From Stakelama flava (GTDB lineage Bacteria > Pseudomonadota > Alphaproteobacteria > Sphingomonadales > Sphingomonadaceae): a DNA stretch of 64,000 nucleotides. The stretch's first letter is position 1. Each line of letters begins with the position of its first letter. The notes under the pieces were generated by a model that had not been told where the DNA came from, did no database searches, and was given only the letters and a program-made list of their open reading frames with translations. A program made the position numbers and the translations under genes. Positions 40,739-49,770 of the stretch are shown here, piece by piece. The stretch lies in the NCBI RefSeq assembly GCF_019351405.1, contig NZ_JAHWZX010000004.1, positions 236,318 to 300,317 on the forward strand, read 5' to 3'.

Positions 40739-40921
40739 TCAGCCGAGTATGCCGGTGAAACGCCAGCGGCCCGTGACGGGCGAGCGCACGAGCAGCCCGC
40801 CGCACTGCCGGCAATGCGTGTGGGGAAGCGCGGAGCGACCCGGCGTCTTGTCGCGTGCAAGCCGGGTGCGGCTCGGCCGGTGCCGCCCCAGTGAACAATC
40901 AGTCTGATTGGTACTTATCAT
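40739..40921 (-). CDS. Small 60-residue protein with a CxxC motif
   Basis: Starts MISTNQTDCSLGRH and ends HCRQCGGLLVRSPVTGRWRF plus five residues. The ATG at 40921 has GAGGTG 5 bases upstream. One CxxC pair could bind metal as a dimer. It lies 78 bp upstream of the Spy-like gene on the same strand and diverges from the amidohydrolase. I do not recognise the family; the ribosome-binding site and the motif-rich C-terminus make it likely real. A perfect palindrome overlaps codons 4-9. Confidence 0.5.
   Translation of the reverse strand: MISTNQTDCSLGRHRPSRTRLARDKTPGRSALPHTHCRQCGGLLVRSPVTGRWRFTGILG
40896..40910. promoter_or_regulatory. Perfect palindrome CAATCAGTCTGATTG
   Basis: Two 7-bp arms around one T. 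It lies inside the first codons of the small minus-strand gene and about 175 bp before the divergent amidohydrolase. It could be an operator for either. Confidence 0.35.
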
Positions 40922-41084
40922 CGTCACCTCGTCACGAGGACGTTTCGCACTGGCACTTGTCCGCGATATTTCCCGTGCAAGCGCGGCGACAGGCTTGGTC
41001 CCCCGGCGCTGTGCGCTTTGGAGGTTTCGCCGAATATCCCGGCGGGCTTTTCTCCAGCTCGGCTTGGGCAGGGAGAAAACGGCC

Positions 41085-42749
41085 ATGATCGATCGCAGGA
41101 CCATGATCGCGGGCGCGGGATCGCTGTTCCTGCTTTCCCGTCTGCGCGCGAACGCCGCCGCGCGCGGTCTGGATATCGCGCTTGTCAACGGCAGTTTCTG
41201 GACGGGCGTGCCGGCTCAAAGGCGGGCAAGCGCTGTCGGCATCGTCGGCGATCGCATCGTCGCGCTTGGCGCGGATCACGTGGCTTCGCTCACCACGCCG
41301 CGCACCCGGATCATCGATCTTGATGGCGCATTCGGTATGCCGGCGATGACCGACGGCCACACCCATTTCCTCAACGGTTCGGTGACATTGACCCAACCGG
41401 ATCTGCTTGGCGCACGCAACCGCTCCGAATTCGCCGAAAGAATAGGCGGCGCGGCGCGGGCAAGGCCGGGCAAATGGATATTGGGCGGCGCGTGGGACGA
41501 ACAGCGGATGGGCGGCGAACTGCCGACCCGCGAATGGATCGATTCGGTGACTTCCGACACGCCCGTCGCCGTTCCGCGGACCGATCTTCACAGCTATCTG
41601 CTCAATTCGCTCGCCCTCAAAATGGCCGGTATCACGCGCGAAACCCCTGACCCCGAAGGCGGCGTCATCGTCCGAAATGCGGACGGCGACCCCACGGGTA
41701 TTCTGAAAGACAATGCCAAGGCGCTGGTCGAGCGGGTGATCCCGCCCCTGAGCGACACCGACGCCGATGCAGCCGTCCGGCGGGGGATAGAGCACGGGCT
41801 GTCCAAGGGGCTGGCCCAAATCCACAACCCCGAAATCAACTGGGACTGCCTGCCGGTGCTTCGTCGCCTGCGCTCCCGCGGGGAGACCGATCTGCGCTTT
41901 TATGCCTTTGTGCCGATCGCGGACTGGGAAAAAATGGCGGGCATCGTGGCGGAGGAAGGCCGTGGCGATGACTGGCTCCGCTGGGGTGCGGTAAAGGCGC
42001 TTGCCGATGGCTCGCTGGGGTCTCGCACCGCAGTTTTCTATGACGATTATACCGATGCTCCGGGGCAGCAGGGCGTCCGTGTGACACCGCTGAACGATCT
42101 GCACGAATTTGTTCAACAGGCCGATGCGCACGGGCTTCACGTCGCTACCCATGCCATCGGTGATCGCGCCAATGACGATGTGCTGGACATCTATGCCGCG
42201 GTGGCGAAGGCCAATGGCCGAAAGGATCGGCGGTTCCGTATCGAACATGCCCAGCATTTGCGCCCCGAAAGCATCGGCCGCTTTGCCCGTCAGGGCGTCG
42301 TCGCGTCCGTCCAGCCCTATCACGCGATCGACGACGGACGCTGGGCGGTAAAGCGGATCGGCGAAAAGCGGCTTGCCGGAACCTATGCGTTTCGTTCGCT
42401 GATCGACAGCGGCGCGCATGTGGCTTTCGGTTCCGACTGGCCGGTTGCGCCGCTCGATCCGCTGACCGGAATCTATGCCGCGACGACAAGGCGGACCATT
42501 GACGGAGCCAATCCGGACGGGTGGCTGCCGGACCAGAAGATAGCAGCCGAACAGGCGCTGATCGCCTATACCCGCGGCAACGCCTATTCGGGTTTCATGG
42601 AAGACCGTACCGGCATGCTTGCATCCGGATATTACGCCGATATCGCAATTTTCGACAGCGATCTGCTCGCCATCGATCCGCTGAAAATTCCGGATATAAA
42701 GACGCTGCACACTTTTGTCGGGGGCAAGCAGCGTTATACTTCGGTTTAA
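41085..42749 (+). CDS. Amidohydrolase family 3, YtcJ-like, probably exported
   Basis: A 554-residue metal-dependent hydrolase. The metal ligands are in MTDGHTHFLNG (HxH), HVATHAIGDRAND and FGSDWPVAPLDP. The N-terminus IDRRTMIAGAGSLFLLSRL with a following Ala-rich cleavage region looks like a twin-arginine signal. Family members hydrolyse amides, such as N-substituted formamides, or imide-type bonds. The ATG at 41085 follows GGGAGA. No obvious operon partner. Confidence 0.88.
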   Translation: MIDRRTMIAGAGSLFLLSRLRANAAARGLDIALVNGSFWTGVPAQRRASAVGIVGDRIVALGADHVASLTTPRTRIIDLDGAFGMPAMTDGHTHFLNGSVTLTQPDLLGARNRSEFAERIGGAARARPGKWILGGAWDEQRMGGELPTREWIDSVTSDTPVAVPRTDLHSYLLNSLALKMAGITRETPDPEGGVIVRNADGDPTGILKDNAKALVERVIPPLSDTDADAAVRRGIEHGLSKGLAQIHNPEINWDCLPVLRRLRSRGETDLRFYAFVPIADWEKMAGIVAEEGRGDDWLRWGAVKALADGSLGSRTAVFYDDYTDAPGQQGVRVTPLNDLHEFVQQADAHGLHVATHAIGDRANDDVLDIYAAVAKANGRKDRRFRIEHAQHLRPESIGRFARQGVVASVQPYHAIDDGRWAVKRIGEKRLAGTYAFRSLIDSGAHVAFGSDWPVAPLDPLTGIYAATTRRTIDGANPDGWLPDQKIAAEQALIAYTRGNAYSGFMEDRTGMLASGYYADIAIFDSDLLAIDPLKIPDIKTLHTFVGGKQRYTSV

Positions 42750-42764
42750 GGGGCGCGCGCCCGG

Positions 42765-43376
42765 CTATTCGGTCTCGTCGGCGCGGCCGGGATTGAACCG
42801 CCGCATCCACTGAACCAGCGCGGGATCGTCGAGCGTGTCGAGGATATTGGCGAGTACCGGGTCGGCTTCATCCTGCCCCAGCTTGAAGCGACCGGCCATC
42901 GCCGTCACCTCCGCGCGGAAGCCGATGATAGCTTTAAGCATGCCGTGATAGCGATGCGCGATTTCTTCCTTGCTCCAGGGGGTTTTGCGGCCGGATTCCA
43001 TATGCGCGACGATGCGATCGACAGCCGCGCCGGTCGCTTCGGGGGTGAAAACAAGCCGCGCCTCGACGCGAAGCTGCGCATAGTTCCATGTCGGACCCCA
43101 GTCGCGGCGGCGCGCATGTTCGGGCGAGATATAGGCATGTGGTCCGGTAAACAGGATGAGCGCGGTTCCTTCAGGTGCCAGCGCATCGTAAAGTGCGTTT
43201 CGACGCGACATATGACCGATCAGACGGACGAGACGCCCATCGCTGTCATATTCGCCCAGCAGCGGCAAAAGGCTGGCCGCATCGACCCCGTGCCCCGGCG
43301 CGACCACCCAGCCGAGCGGATAGGCCGTGATCAGGTCCCGAGCATCGTCGTTTGAAAAATCGTCGAATATTTTCAT
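42765..43376 (-). CDS. PaiB-family FMN-binding regulator
   Basis: A 203-residue split-barrel flavin protein. IGHMSRRNALYDAL, the LFTGPHAYISPEHARRR segment and PTWNYAQLRVEARLVF are family signatures. Bacillus PaiB is a negative regulator; many homologues may instead be flavin enzymes. It is divergent from the MocR regulator (about 220 bp between them) and convergent with the amidohydrolase. Confidence 0.85.
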   Translation of the reverse strand: MKIFDDFSNDDARDLITAYPLGWVVAPGHGVDAASLLPLLGEYDSDGRLVRLIGHMSRRNALYDALAPEGTALILFTGPHAYISPEHARRRDWGPTWNYAQLRVEARLVFTPEATGAAVDRIVAHMESGRKTPWSKEEIAHRYHGMLKAIIGFRAEVTAMAGRFKLGQDEADPVLANILDTLDDPALVQWMRRFNPGRADETE

Positions 43377-43593
43377 CGATTTGCCGGTCCGCGATTCGGG
43401 CCGTCCGGTGAAGTGCGATGATGCATCCTGCCCCCGCGATGGATGAGGTCGGCCAGCATCTTACCGCCGGTTGCATCGCGCAAGCGCCAATAGCAATAAA
43501 CCGCCCGGACCAAGGCCGGGCCTTGCCAGCGATTACGGCGCGAATATACACTGGACCCAGGCGACGTCCCATAATTGCATGAAGGAGGTTCCA

Positions 43594-45060
43594 GTGCTGC
43601 GTCCATGGAACATCAGCCTGCGCGAACGGATCGATGCGTCGAAGGATGCTCCGATCTATATGCAGATTATCCAGGCGCTGATCCGCGATATCGAAAGCGG
43701 GCACCTGGCCTCCGGGACCTATCTGCCCAGCACGCGCGAACTGGCATCGACGCTCGGCGTCAATCGTAAGACGGTCGTGCTCGCCTATGAAGACCTGATC
43801 GCGCAGGGGTGGCTCGCTTCGGCGGGAACGCGCGGCACCATGGTTTCGCAGTCGCTGCCCGAAGCGACGCGTCGGCAGGAAAATGCCCTGCCGGCGGATC
43901 AGCCGACAAGCGCCGATTACCGGTTTGCCCTACCGCCCGAACGGCCGCTGGCGTTGCCCGAAGGTGGCGGGATCAAAATCGATGAAGGGACGCCGGACGG
44001 GCGATTGATGCCGACCGAGGTGCTGTCGCGCGCCTATCGCACCGCGATCCGCAACGCATCGCGTGAAAATCGCCTGCAATATCGCGATCCGCGTGGGTCA
44101 CCGCGCCTGCGGCAGGCGATCGCAGGGATGTTGAAGGGTGAACGCGGCCTGCCGGTCGCGGCCGAAAATATCTGTATCACGCGCGGAAGCCAGAATGGCA
44201 TGTTCCTTGCCGCGCAGATGCTGGTGGGCGCGGGAAATGCGGTGGTGGTCGAAGCGCTGACCTATGAACCCGCCGTCGCCGCGTTTCGCGCGCGCGGTGC
44301 CGAAATCGTATCGGTCGGGCTGGATGAAGAGGGCATCGATATCGATGAACTGGAGCGCGTCTGTCGCCGTCATCCGGTGCGCGCGATCTTTCTGACCCCG
44401 CATCATCAGTTTCCGACCACGGTGGCGCTGCGCCCCGAACGGCGATTGCGTCTGCTGTCGCTGGCGCACCAGTTCGGTTTTGCGGTCATCGAGGATGATT
44501 ATGATCATGAATTTCATTTCAACTCGCAGCCGCTGCTGCCGATGGCGGCCTATGCCCCGGCGCAGGTGATTTATGTCGGCTCGCTGTCGAAATTGCTGCT
44601 GCCCGCGCTTCGCATCGGATATGTCGCGGCGCCCGTGGACGTGATCGACGCCATTGCGCATCAGGTGTCGGTGACGGACGGCATGGGCAATACGCTTACC
44701 GAGGATGCTGCGGCGGAACTGATCGAGAATGGGGAATTGAAACGCCATGCCCGCAAGGTGCGGCAGGTATATGCCGAACGCCGCACGGCATTTGCCGCGC
44801 TGCTCGACGAGCATCTGGGCGGTATAGCGGAATATGCCATGCCTGATGGCGGGCTGGCGTTCTGGCTGCGCTTCCGCGATCCCGCCGCGCTGGCGCGGGT
44901 GGAGGCAAACGCATCGCGGTTCGGCGTCAATTTCGCCGCTTCGCAATCCTATGTGACGCGGCCCGATACGCCCAGCGGGCTGCGCCTGGGCTTTGCGAGC
45001 CTTGCGAGCAAGGAGGCCGAAGCCGCAATCCGGCGTTTGCGAGGCGCAGCGGAAGAATAG
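43594..45060 (+). CDS. MocR/GntR regulator with aminotransferase-like domain
   Basis: A 488-residue regulator: an N-terminal GntR winged helix (APIYMQIIQALIRDIESG, LPSTRELASTLGVNRKTV) fused to a fold-type I PLP domain. The PLP lysine is in YVGSLSKLLLPALRIGY, and the Asp in AVIEDDYDHEFHF. The GTG at 43594 sits 5 bases after AAGGAGG and is preferred to an ATG at 43579 that overlaps that site. It probably controls the divergent PaiB gene or itself, with an amino compound as effector. Confidence 0.92.
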   Translation: MLRPWNISLRERIDASKDAPIYMQIIQALIRDIESGHLASGTYLPSTRELASTLGVNRKTVVLAYEDLIAQGWLASAGTRGTMVSQSLPEATRRQENALPADQPTSADYRFALPPERPLALPEGGGIKIDEGTPDGRLMPTEVLSRAYRTAIRNASRENRLQYRDPRGSPRLRQAIAGMLKGERGLPVAAENICITRGSQNGMFLAAQMLVGAGNAVVVEALTYEPAVAAFRARGAEIVSVGLDEEGIDIDELERVCRRHPVRAIFLTPHHQFPTTVALRPERRLRLLSLAHQFGFAVIEDDYDHEFHFNSQPLLPMAAYAPAQVIYVGSLSKLLLPALRIGYVAAPVDVIDAIAHQVSVTDGMGNTLTEDAAAELIENGELKRHARKVRQVYAERRTAFAALLDEHLGGIAEYAMPDGGLAFWLRFRDPAALARVEANASRFGVNFAASQSYVTRPDTPSGLRLGFASLASKEAEAAIRRLRGAAEE

Positions 45061-45169
45061 TCGTCGTCCGACCTCCCTTGGTCCCCCGCAAATGCATTGA
45101 TTGGCGGTTCCAAAAGACCAGCGTGCCGGGAAGGTTTGCCGCATACGATGCTTCGGGGGGAAGGTCGGC

Positions 45170-46348
45170 GTGCAATATTGGGTGACGATACATCGCTGGT
45201 TGGGGCTGACGGCCTCGGCGTTTTTGTTGGTGGCAGCATTAACCGGCTGCCTTTTGTGTTTCACCAGTCCGATCGACCATGCGCTTAATCGCGACCTGTT
45301 CGATCATGTGCCGGTGTCTAATGCGCCAGCGCCGATGACCGTGGTGCAAGCGTTCCAGCGCGATCATCCCGCAATACGTGTCATCGAATTTCCCGTTAAT
45401 GTGCCGAATGATCGCAACATTGTTGTGAAAGTCACTCCCGCGCCCGGCGCCCCGCATTTGTCCTATCGAGAGCTGTTTCTCGATCGGACGGACGGGCATA
45501 TGGTCGGCGGGCGGACCACCGAACCGTCCTGGGACAGGCGCGGATTCATGGCCGGGGTGCAAATGTTGCACGAAAATCTGTTCGGCGGAACGATCGGCCG
45601 ATGGCTGATGGGCGTGGTTGCCGTCGCCTGGCTTATCGGCGCGGTTGTCGGCGTCTATCTTACCTGGCCGCAACGGCGCCCGTTCTGGAAAAACTGGAAG
45701 CGGGCATGGCGTTTCCGATTCTCAAGCGCGATTCCACGGCTGTTGCTCGACCTGCACCGGTCGTCGGGATTATGGCTGTTGATTGGTATCCTGCCGCTGG
45801 CGCTGACGTCGGTTTGCCTCAACTTCTACAGTGAAGTCTATAAGCCGATGGTCGATCGATTGACGCCCAGCGCGCCGACCATGTTCGACCGCAACCCCCC
45901 GTATCCGGGCGGGAACAGGATGCCAAAGATCGATTTTGCCCGCGCCGGCGCGCTGGCGGAGCGATATGCGGCGCGCGCGGGTGAGCGTTGGCGGCCCGCC
46001 ACGATGGTCTATCTGCCGCAATGGAACGCCTATGGTCTGGCGTTCACGCATAACGGCGTGCTGAACTATCGCGGTTACGGCCCGCCATATTATTATGTCG
46101 ATGGCGATAGCGGCGCATTTCTGGAAGTCGAAAATCCCTATGGCGGGTCGCTGCGACTAAAACTCATCCGTCTGCTCTATCCGTTGCACAGCGGGCATAT
46201 CATCGGCTGGCTGGGCTCCGCGATCATCTTTCTGCTCGGCATTGCGACGGTTCAGATGATCGTCACGGGACTTTACGTCTGGTGGAAGAAACGCAAATCG
46301 CGCGTGGCGGCAAAACGCGCGGCAACCAAGCGAAAGGCACATGCATGA
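45170..46348 (+). CDS. PepSY-associated TM helix protein (second copy)
   Basis: A 392-residue inner-membrane protein of the same family as 2959-4266. The first helix is WLGLTASAFLLVAALTGCLL with the family IHRWLGL start; LLDLHRSSGLWLLIGILPLAL is the diagnostic DLHR segment; the last helix ends YVWWKKRKSR. The GTG at 45170 follows GAAGG. The stop overlaps the esterase start (ATGA). With the TonB receptor downstream, it probably helps reduce or take up an imported metal chelate. Confidence 0.85.
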   Translation: MQYWVTIHRWLGLTASAFLLVAALTGCLLCFTSPIDHALNRDLFDHVPVSNAPAPMTVVQAFQRDHPAIRVIEFPVNVPNDRNIVVKVTPAPGAPHLSYRELFLDRTDGHMVGGRTTEPSWDRRGFMAGVQMLHENLFGGTIGRWLMGVVAVAWLIGAVVGVYLTWPQRRPFWKNWKRAWRFRFSSAIPRLLLDLHRSSGLWLLIGILPLALTSVCLNFYSEVYKPMVDRLTPSAPTMFDRNPPYPGGNRMPKIDFARAGALAERYAARAGERWRPATMVYLPQWNAYGLAFTHNGVLNYRGYGPPYYYVDGDSGAFLEVENPYGGSLRLKLIRLLYPLHSGHIIGWLGSAIIFLLGIATVQMIVTGLYVWWKKRKSRVAAKRAATKRKAHA

Positions 46349-47283
46349 AATCCACGCTCGATCCCGATATCGCTGCGTTTCAGGCGCGGGTGAATGGCGA
46401 TTATGCGCGATTGTCGCGCGGCGACGGCACCGATGTGGTCGCACGCCGCGAGGTTGCTGAGTCGGTGCGCAGGCCATGGGTGGCGGGCGGTCCGCAAATG
46501 GCGTCGACCGAAACGCTTGCCGTCGGGGCGGGGCAGGTGCGCATCCGCATCCACCGTCCCACCGACGCTGCGCAGCTTCCCGCGCTCGTCTATCTGCATG
46601 GCGGCGGCTGGGTGGTGTTCAGCATCGACACGCATGACCGCCTGATGCGCGAATATGCGGCGCGATCGGGGTGCGCGGTGGTCGGCATCGATTACGCGCT
46701 TGCACCCGAAGCGCCGTTTCCCGCGGCGCTGGACGATATCGCGGCGGTGCTTGCCTGGCTGCGCGACAATGGCGAAGCGTACGGAATAGACGCGACGCGG
46801 TTGGCGATCGGCGGCGATTCGGCCGGCGCGAACCTGTCGCTCGCCAGCGCAATCCGTGACCGGGACTGCGGCCATGGGGTGCAGGCGATGCTGTTCAGCT
46901 ATGGCGCGTTCGATACCGAAATTCGCCCGTCCTATGCGCTGTTCGACGGACCGGATTACATGCTGACCGTGCCGGAGATGGCAGCGTTCTGGCAGGATTA
47001 TCTGGGGCAAGGCGCACAGGAGTCGACCGAGCCGCTGGCGCGGCCGATGCTGGCCGAGCTTTCGAACCTTCCGCCCGCTTTTTTTTGCATCGCCGCGTGC
47101 GACATCCTGCTCGATGAAAATCGCGCGATGGCCGAACGGTTGCGGCAGGCGGGTGTCGCTGTTGAGGCGATCGAATATGCGGGCGCGACGCATAGCTTTC
47201 TGGAAGCAGTGAATATTTCCGCGCTCGCCGACCGCGCGCTGGCGGATGCGGCGCGCTGGTTGCGCGAGCGGTTGGCTCCTTAA
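46345..47283 (+). CDS. Alpha/beta hydrolase fold-3 (HSL/Est family)
   Basis: A 312-residue cytoplasmic esterase. The oxyanion motif HGGGWVVFS, nucleophile GDSAGANLSLA, acid ACDILLDENRA and histidine ATHSFLEAV form the complete catalytic set. It is coupled to the PepSY gene by a 4-bp overlap. In this setting it may cleave an imported ester, for example a siderophore (inference). Confidence 0.92.
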   Translation: MKSTLDPDIAAFQARVNGDYARLSRGDGTDVVARREVAESVRRPWVAGGPQMASTETLAVGAGQVRIRIHRPTDAAQLPALVYLHGGGWVVFSIDTHDRLMREYAARSGCAVVGIDYALAPEAPFPAALDDIAAVLAWLRDNGEAYGIDATRLAIGGDSAGANLSLASAIRDRDCGHGVQAMLFSYGAFDTEIRPSYALFDGPDYMLTVPEMAAFWQDYLGQGAQESTEPLARPMLAELSNLPPAFFCIAACDILLDENRAMAERLRQAGVAVEAIEYAGATHSFLEAVNISALADRALADAARWLRERLAP

Positions 47284-47500
47284 AATGCCAACGGTCGCGT
47301 AATTTGCTCGAACGATGCTTGCTTGGACCGGTCGTCATGATGAATTTGGAGGTTTCGGGCACCCTAAGGACGCGCAAGCCTGAGACGTGGGAGGAGCGGG
47401 CGTGCACGAAGATGCACGGCGCGGCGGCGGATTTTATGCGTCGCTAAATATTTGTCATACGGGCGTGGCCCCATCGGGTCCGCCGGTCATAAGGGGCCAG

Positions 47501-49753
47501 ATGATGCGCATTTTCGGATATAAGACGACGACCGCGACCATCGCGATGGCGGCCGGGCTGTTCGCCGCGCTGCCGGCGCTGGCGCAGGATTCCACCGCGC
47601 AGGATGACAAAGCCAGCGGCGTGCTTGGCAACAAGGATATCATCGTCACCGCGACCAAGCGCGACACCGCGATCAGCCAGACCGCACTCGCGATCAGCGC
47701 GGTAAGCGGTGAAGACCTGGCCGCGGCGAACGCGAACAGCCTGTCGGATTATGTCACCCGCCTTCCGGGCGTGGTTTTCAACGATTATCAGCCCGGCGTT
47801 TCGGAAGTGGTGATCCGCGGTATCGCCGCGACCACCTATCACGAGCAGGGCCAGACGACGGTCGGCTATTATCTCAACGAAATTCCGCTGGTCGAACCGG
47901 GTTTCCCGATTGCCATCCCCGATGTCGATACCTTCGATCTTGAACGGGTGGAGGTGTTGCGCGGGCCGCAGGGGACGCTGTTCGGTTCTTCCACGCTGGG
48001 CGGGCTCGTCAACTATGTCGTGAATACCGCCGATCCGACGAAGATCGACGCAGCCGCCGAAGGATCGGTGGGCAGCACCAAGAATGCTTCGGGCGACCTG
48101 AACTATTCGGCCAAGGCGATGGTCAACCTGCCTGTGATAAAGGACAAGCTGGCAGTACGGGTGATGGCGCTGCAGCGCTATGATGCCGGCTATCTCGACA
48201 ATCCGGGGATCGGCGTCAACGGCAGCAACGACTTCCGCACGCGCGGCCTTCGCGGGTCGCTTGTCTTCACGCCCGCCGAAGGGACAAAGGTCACCTATCT
48301 TTCGACCTATCAGGATACGAAGCTGGACGATCAGACCTATCTCGATCTCGACAATCCCTATATTCGTGACCTGCCGCGCGCCGAAACGCAGGAAACCGAT
48401 TTCTGGCTGAACAGCCTGCGTGTCGATCAGGACCTTGGTTTCGCGACGCTGACCGTGCTGGGATCGGTTGACGAAAAGCACGGCACCACCGTCTTTTCCT
48501 ATCCCTATGCCTATGTAACCGGGGTGACGACGGGCGACGATGCGGCGTATTCCTTTGGTAAGGCCAGCGCCAATATCAAGACGGCGGAGGCGCGGCTCGC
48601 CTCTTCCGGCGACGGGCCATTCACCTGGCTGATTGGCGCAAGCTATATGCACGCCACGAAACACAGCTATGACCGGATCTATCAGGGCGGGGCGGAAAGC
48701 TATATCGACGCAAATCCGGACGATTTCGGAGGGTATTCGGGTGCGGTCCTGGCGCCGGACGACCGCATCTACGGCTATATATCGGATACGCTGAACGAGG
48801 ACCTGGGCATTTTCGGTGAGCTGTCGTTCAAGCCGATGCGCGGGTTCGAAATCACCGTTGGCGGGCGGTACTATAATACGAAGGCCGAAGGCGATGTGGT
48901 GAACCAGGCGGGCACGCTGGGGGCGGGGAGTTATACCGCCACCGACAGCAGCGGGCATGTCAGCCAGAAAGAGGACGGCTTTACGCCGAAGGTCACATTG
49001 GCCTTCCGCCCGACCGACACGTTCATGGCGTACATGACCTATTCGCGCGGGTATCGCGTCGGCGGCATCAATCCCAACGCAGGCCTGCTTTCGACGATCT
49101 CCGCCGCATATGACAGTGATACCGTCGATAACTATGAAGCGGGTGTGAAATTCTCGGTCCTTGACCGTCGCCTGCTGGTCGACGCCACCGTGTTCAACAT
49201 CGACTGGAAAGACATTCAGGCGCGATTGTTCGGGCCAGCGCCGTCTTATTATTCCTATGTCACCAACGCGGGCAGCGCGAATATTGCCGGAGTTGAATTT
49301 TCCGGCACGCTGGCGATCACCCGCGACCTGTCTTTCGGTTCGAACATCACCTATCAGGACGCGACGCTGAGTTCGTTTCTGCCCGACACCTTTGCCGAAG
49401 GCGGTGGCTATGATGCGGGAACGACGCTGCCCGGATCGTCGCGCTGGTCGATCGCCAACAATCTGACGCTCGATCTTCAGGATATGCGCGGCAAGCCAAG
49501 TCTTGCGATCGCGCACCGCTATCTGTCGAAAGCGCCGGTGGCGTTCGGCAATCCCAACAAGCGCGGCGGGTTCAACATTTTTGATCTTCGCGCCTCTGTC
49601 GACGTGACGAAGCAGTTCCGACTGATGGGCTATGTCGAAAACGTATTCGACGAATACGGCATCCTCAACGCACCGTTTACATCGCAGGCGGTGCCGGCGG
49701 GATCGATCGTGCGGCCGCGCACCTATGGTCTGCGCATCGACTGGCATTTGTGA
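47501..49753 (+). CDS. TonB-dependent receptor
   Basis: A 750-residue outer-membrane receptor. The signal peptide ends at ALPALAQ, followed by a TonB-box-like DIIVTATKRD. The plug carries VVIRGIAATTYHEQGQTT and LERVEVLRGPQGTLFGSSTLGG. The barrel ends NVFDEYGILN and PRTYGLRIDWHL. ATG codons at 47501 and 47504 follow AAGGGG. It lies 217 bp after the PepSY-esterase pair and its stop reaches the S9 peptidase gene, so the four genes form an uptake locus for an unknown substrate. Confidence 0.95.
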   Translation: MMRIFGYKTTTATIAMAAGLFAALPALAQDSTAQDDKASGVLGNKDIIVTATKRDTAISQTALAISAVSGEDLAAANANSLSDYVTRLPGVVFNDYQPGVSEVVIRGIAATTYHEQGQTTVGYYLNEIPLVEPGFPIAIPDVDTFDLERVEVLRGPQGTLFGSSTLGGLVNYVVNTADPTKIDAAAEGSVGSTKNASGDLNYSAKAMVNLPVIKDKLAVRVMALQRYDAGYLDNPGIGVNGSNDFRTRGLRGSLVFTPAEGTKVTYLSTYQDTKLDDQTYLDLDNPYIRDLPRAETQETDFWLNSLRVDQDLGFATLTVLGSVDEKHGTTVFSYPYAYVTGVTTGDDAAYSFGKASANIKTAEARLASSGDGPFTWLIGASYMHATKHSYDRIYQGGAESYIDANPDDFGGYSGAVLAPDDRIYGYISDTLNEDLGIFGELSFKPMRGFEITVGGRYYNTKAEGDVVNQAGTLGAGSYTATDSSGHVSQKEDGFTPKVTLAFRPTDTFMAYMTYSRGYRVGGINPNAGLLSTISAAYDSDTVDNYEAGVKFSVLDRRLLVDATVFNIDWKDIQARLFGPAPSYYSYVTNAGSANIAGVEFSGTLAITRDLSFGSNITYQDATLSSFLPDTFAEGGGYDAGTTLPGSSRWSIANNLTLDLQDMRGKPSLAIAHRYLSKAPVAFGNPNKRGGFNIFDLRASVDVTKQFRLMGYVENVFDEYGILNAPFTSQAVPAGSIVRPRTYGLRIDWHL

Positions 49754-49770
49754 GCGGGCGGGGCATCGCG

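Noticed and set aside
40932..42710. 592-codon minus frame opposite the amidohydrolase
   Set aside because: The plus-strand metal-ligand motifs identify the real gene; the minus frame has none.
47444..49747. 767-codon minus frame opposite a TonB receptor
   Set aside because: The plus strand encodes an unmistakable TonB-dependent receptor over the same bases.
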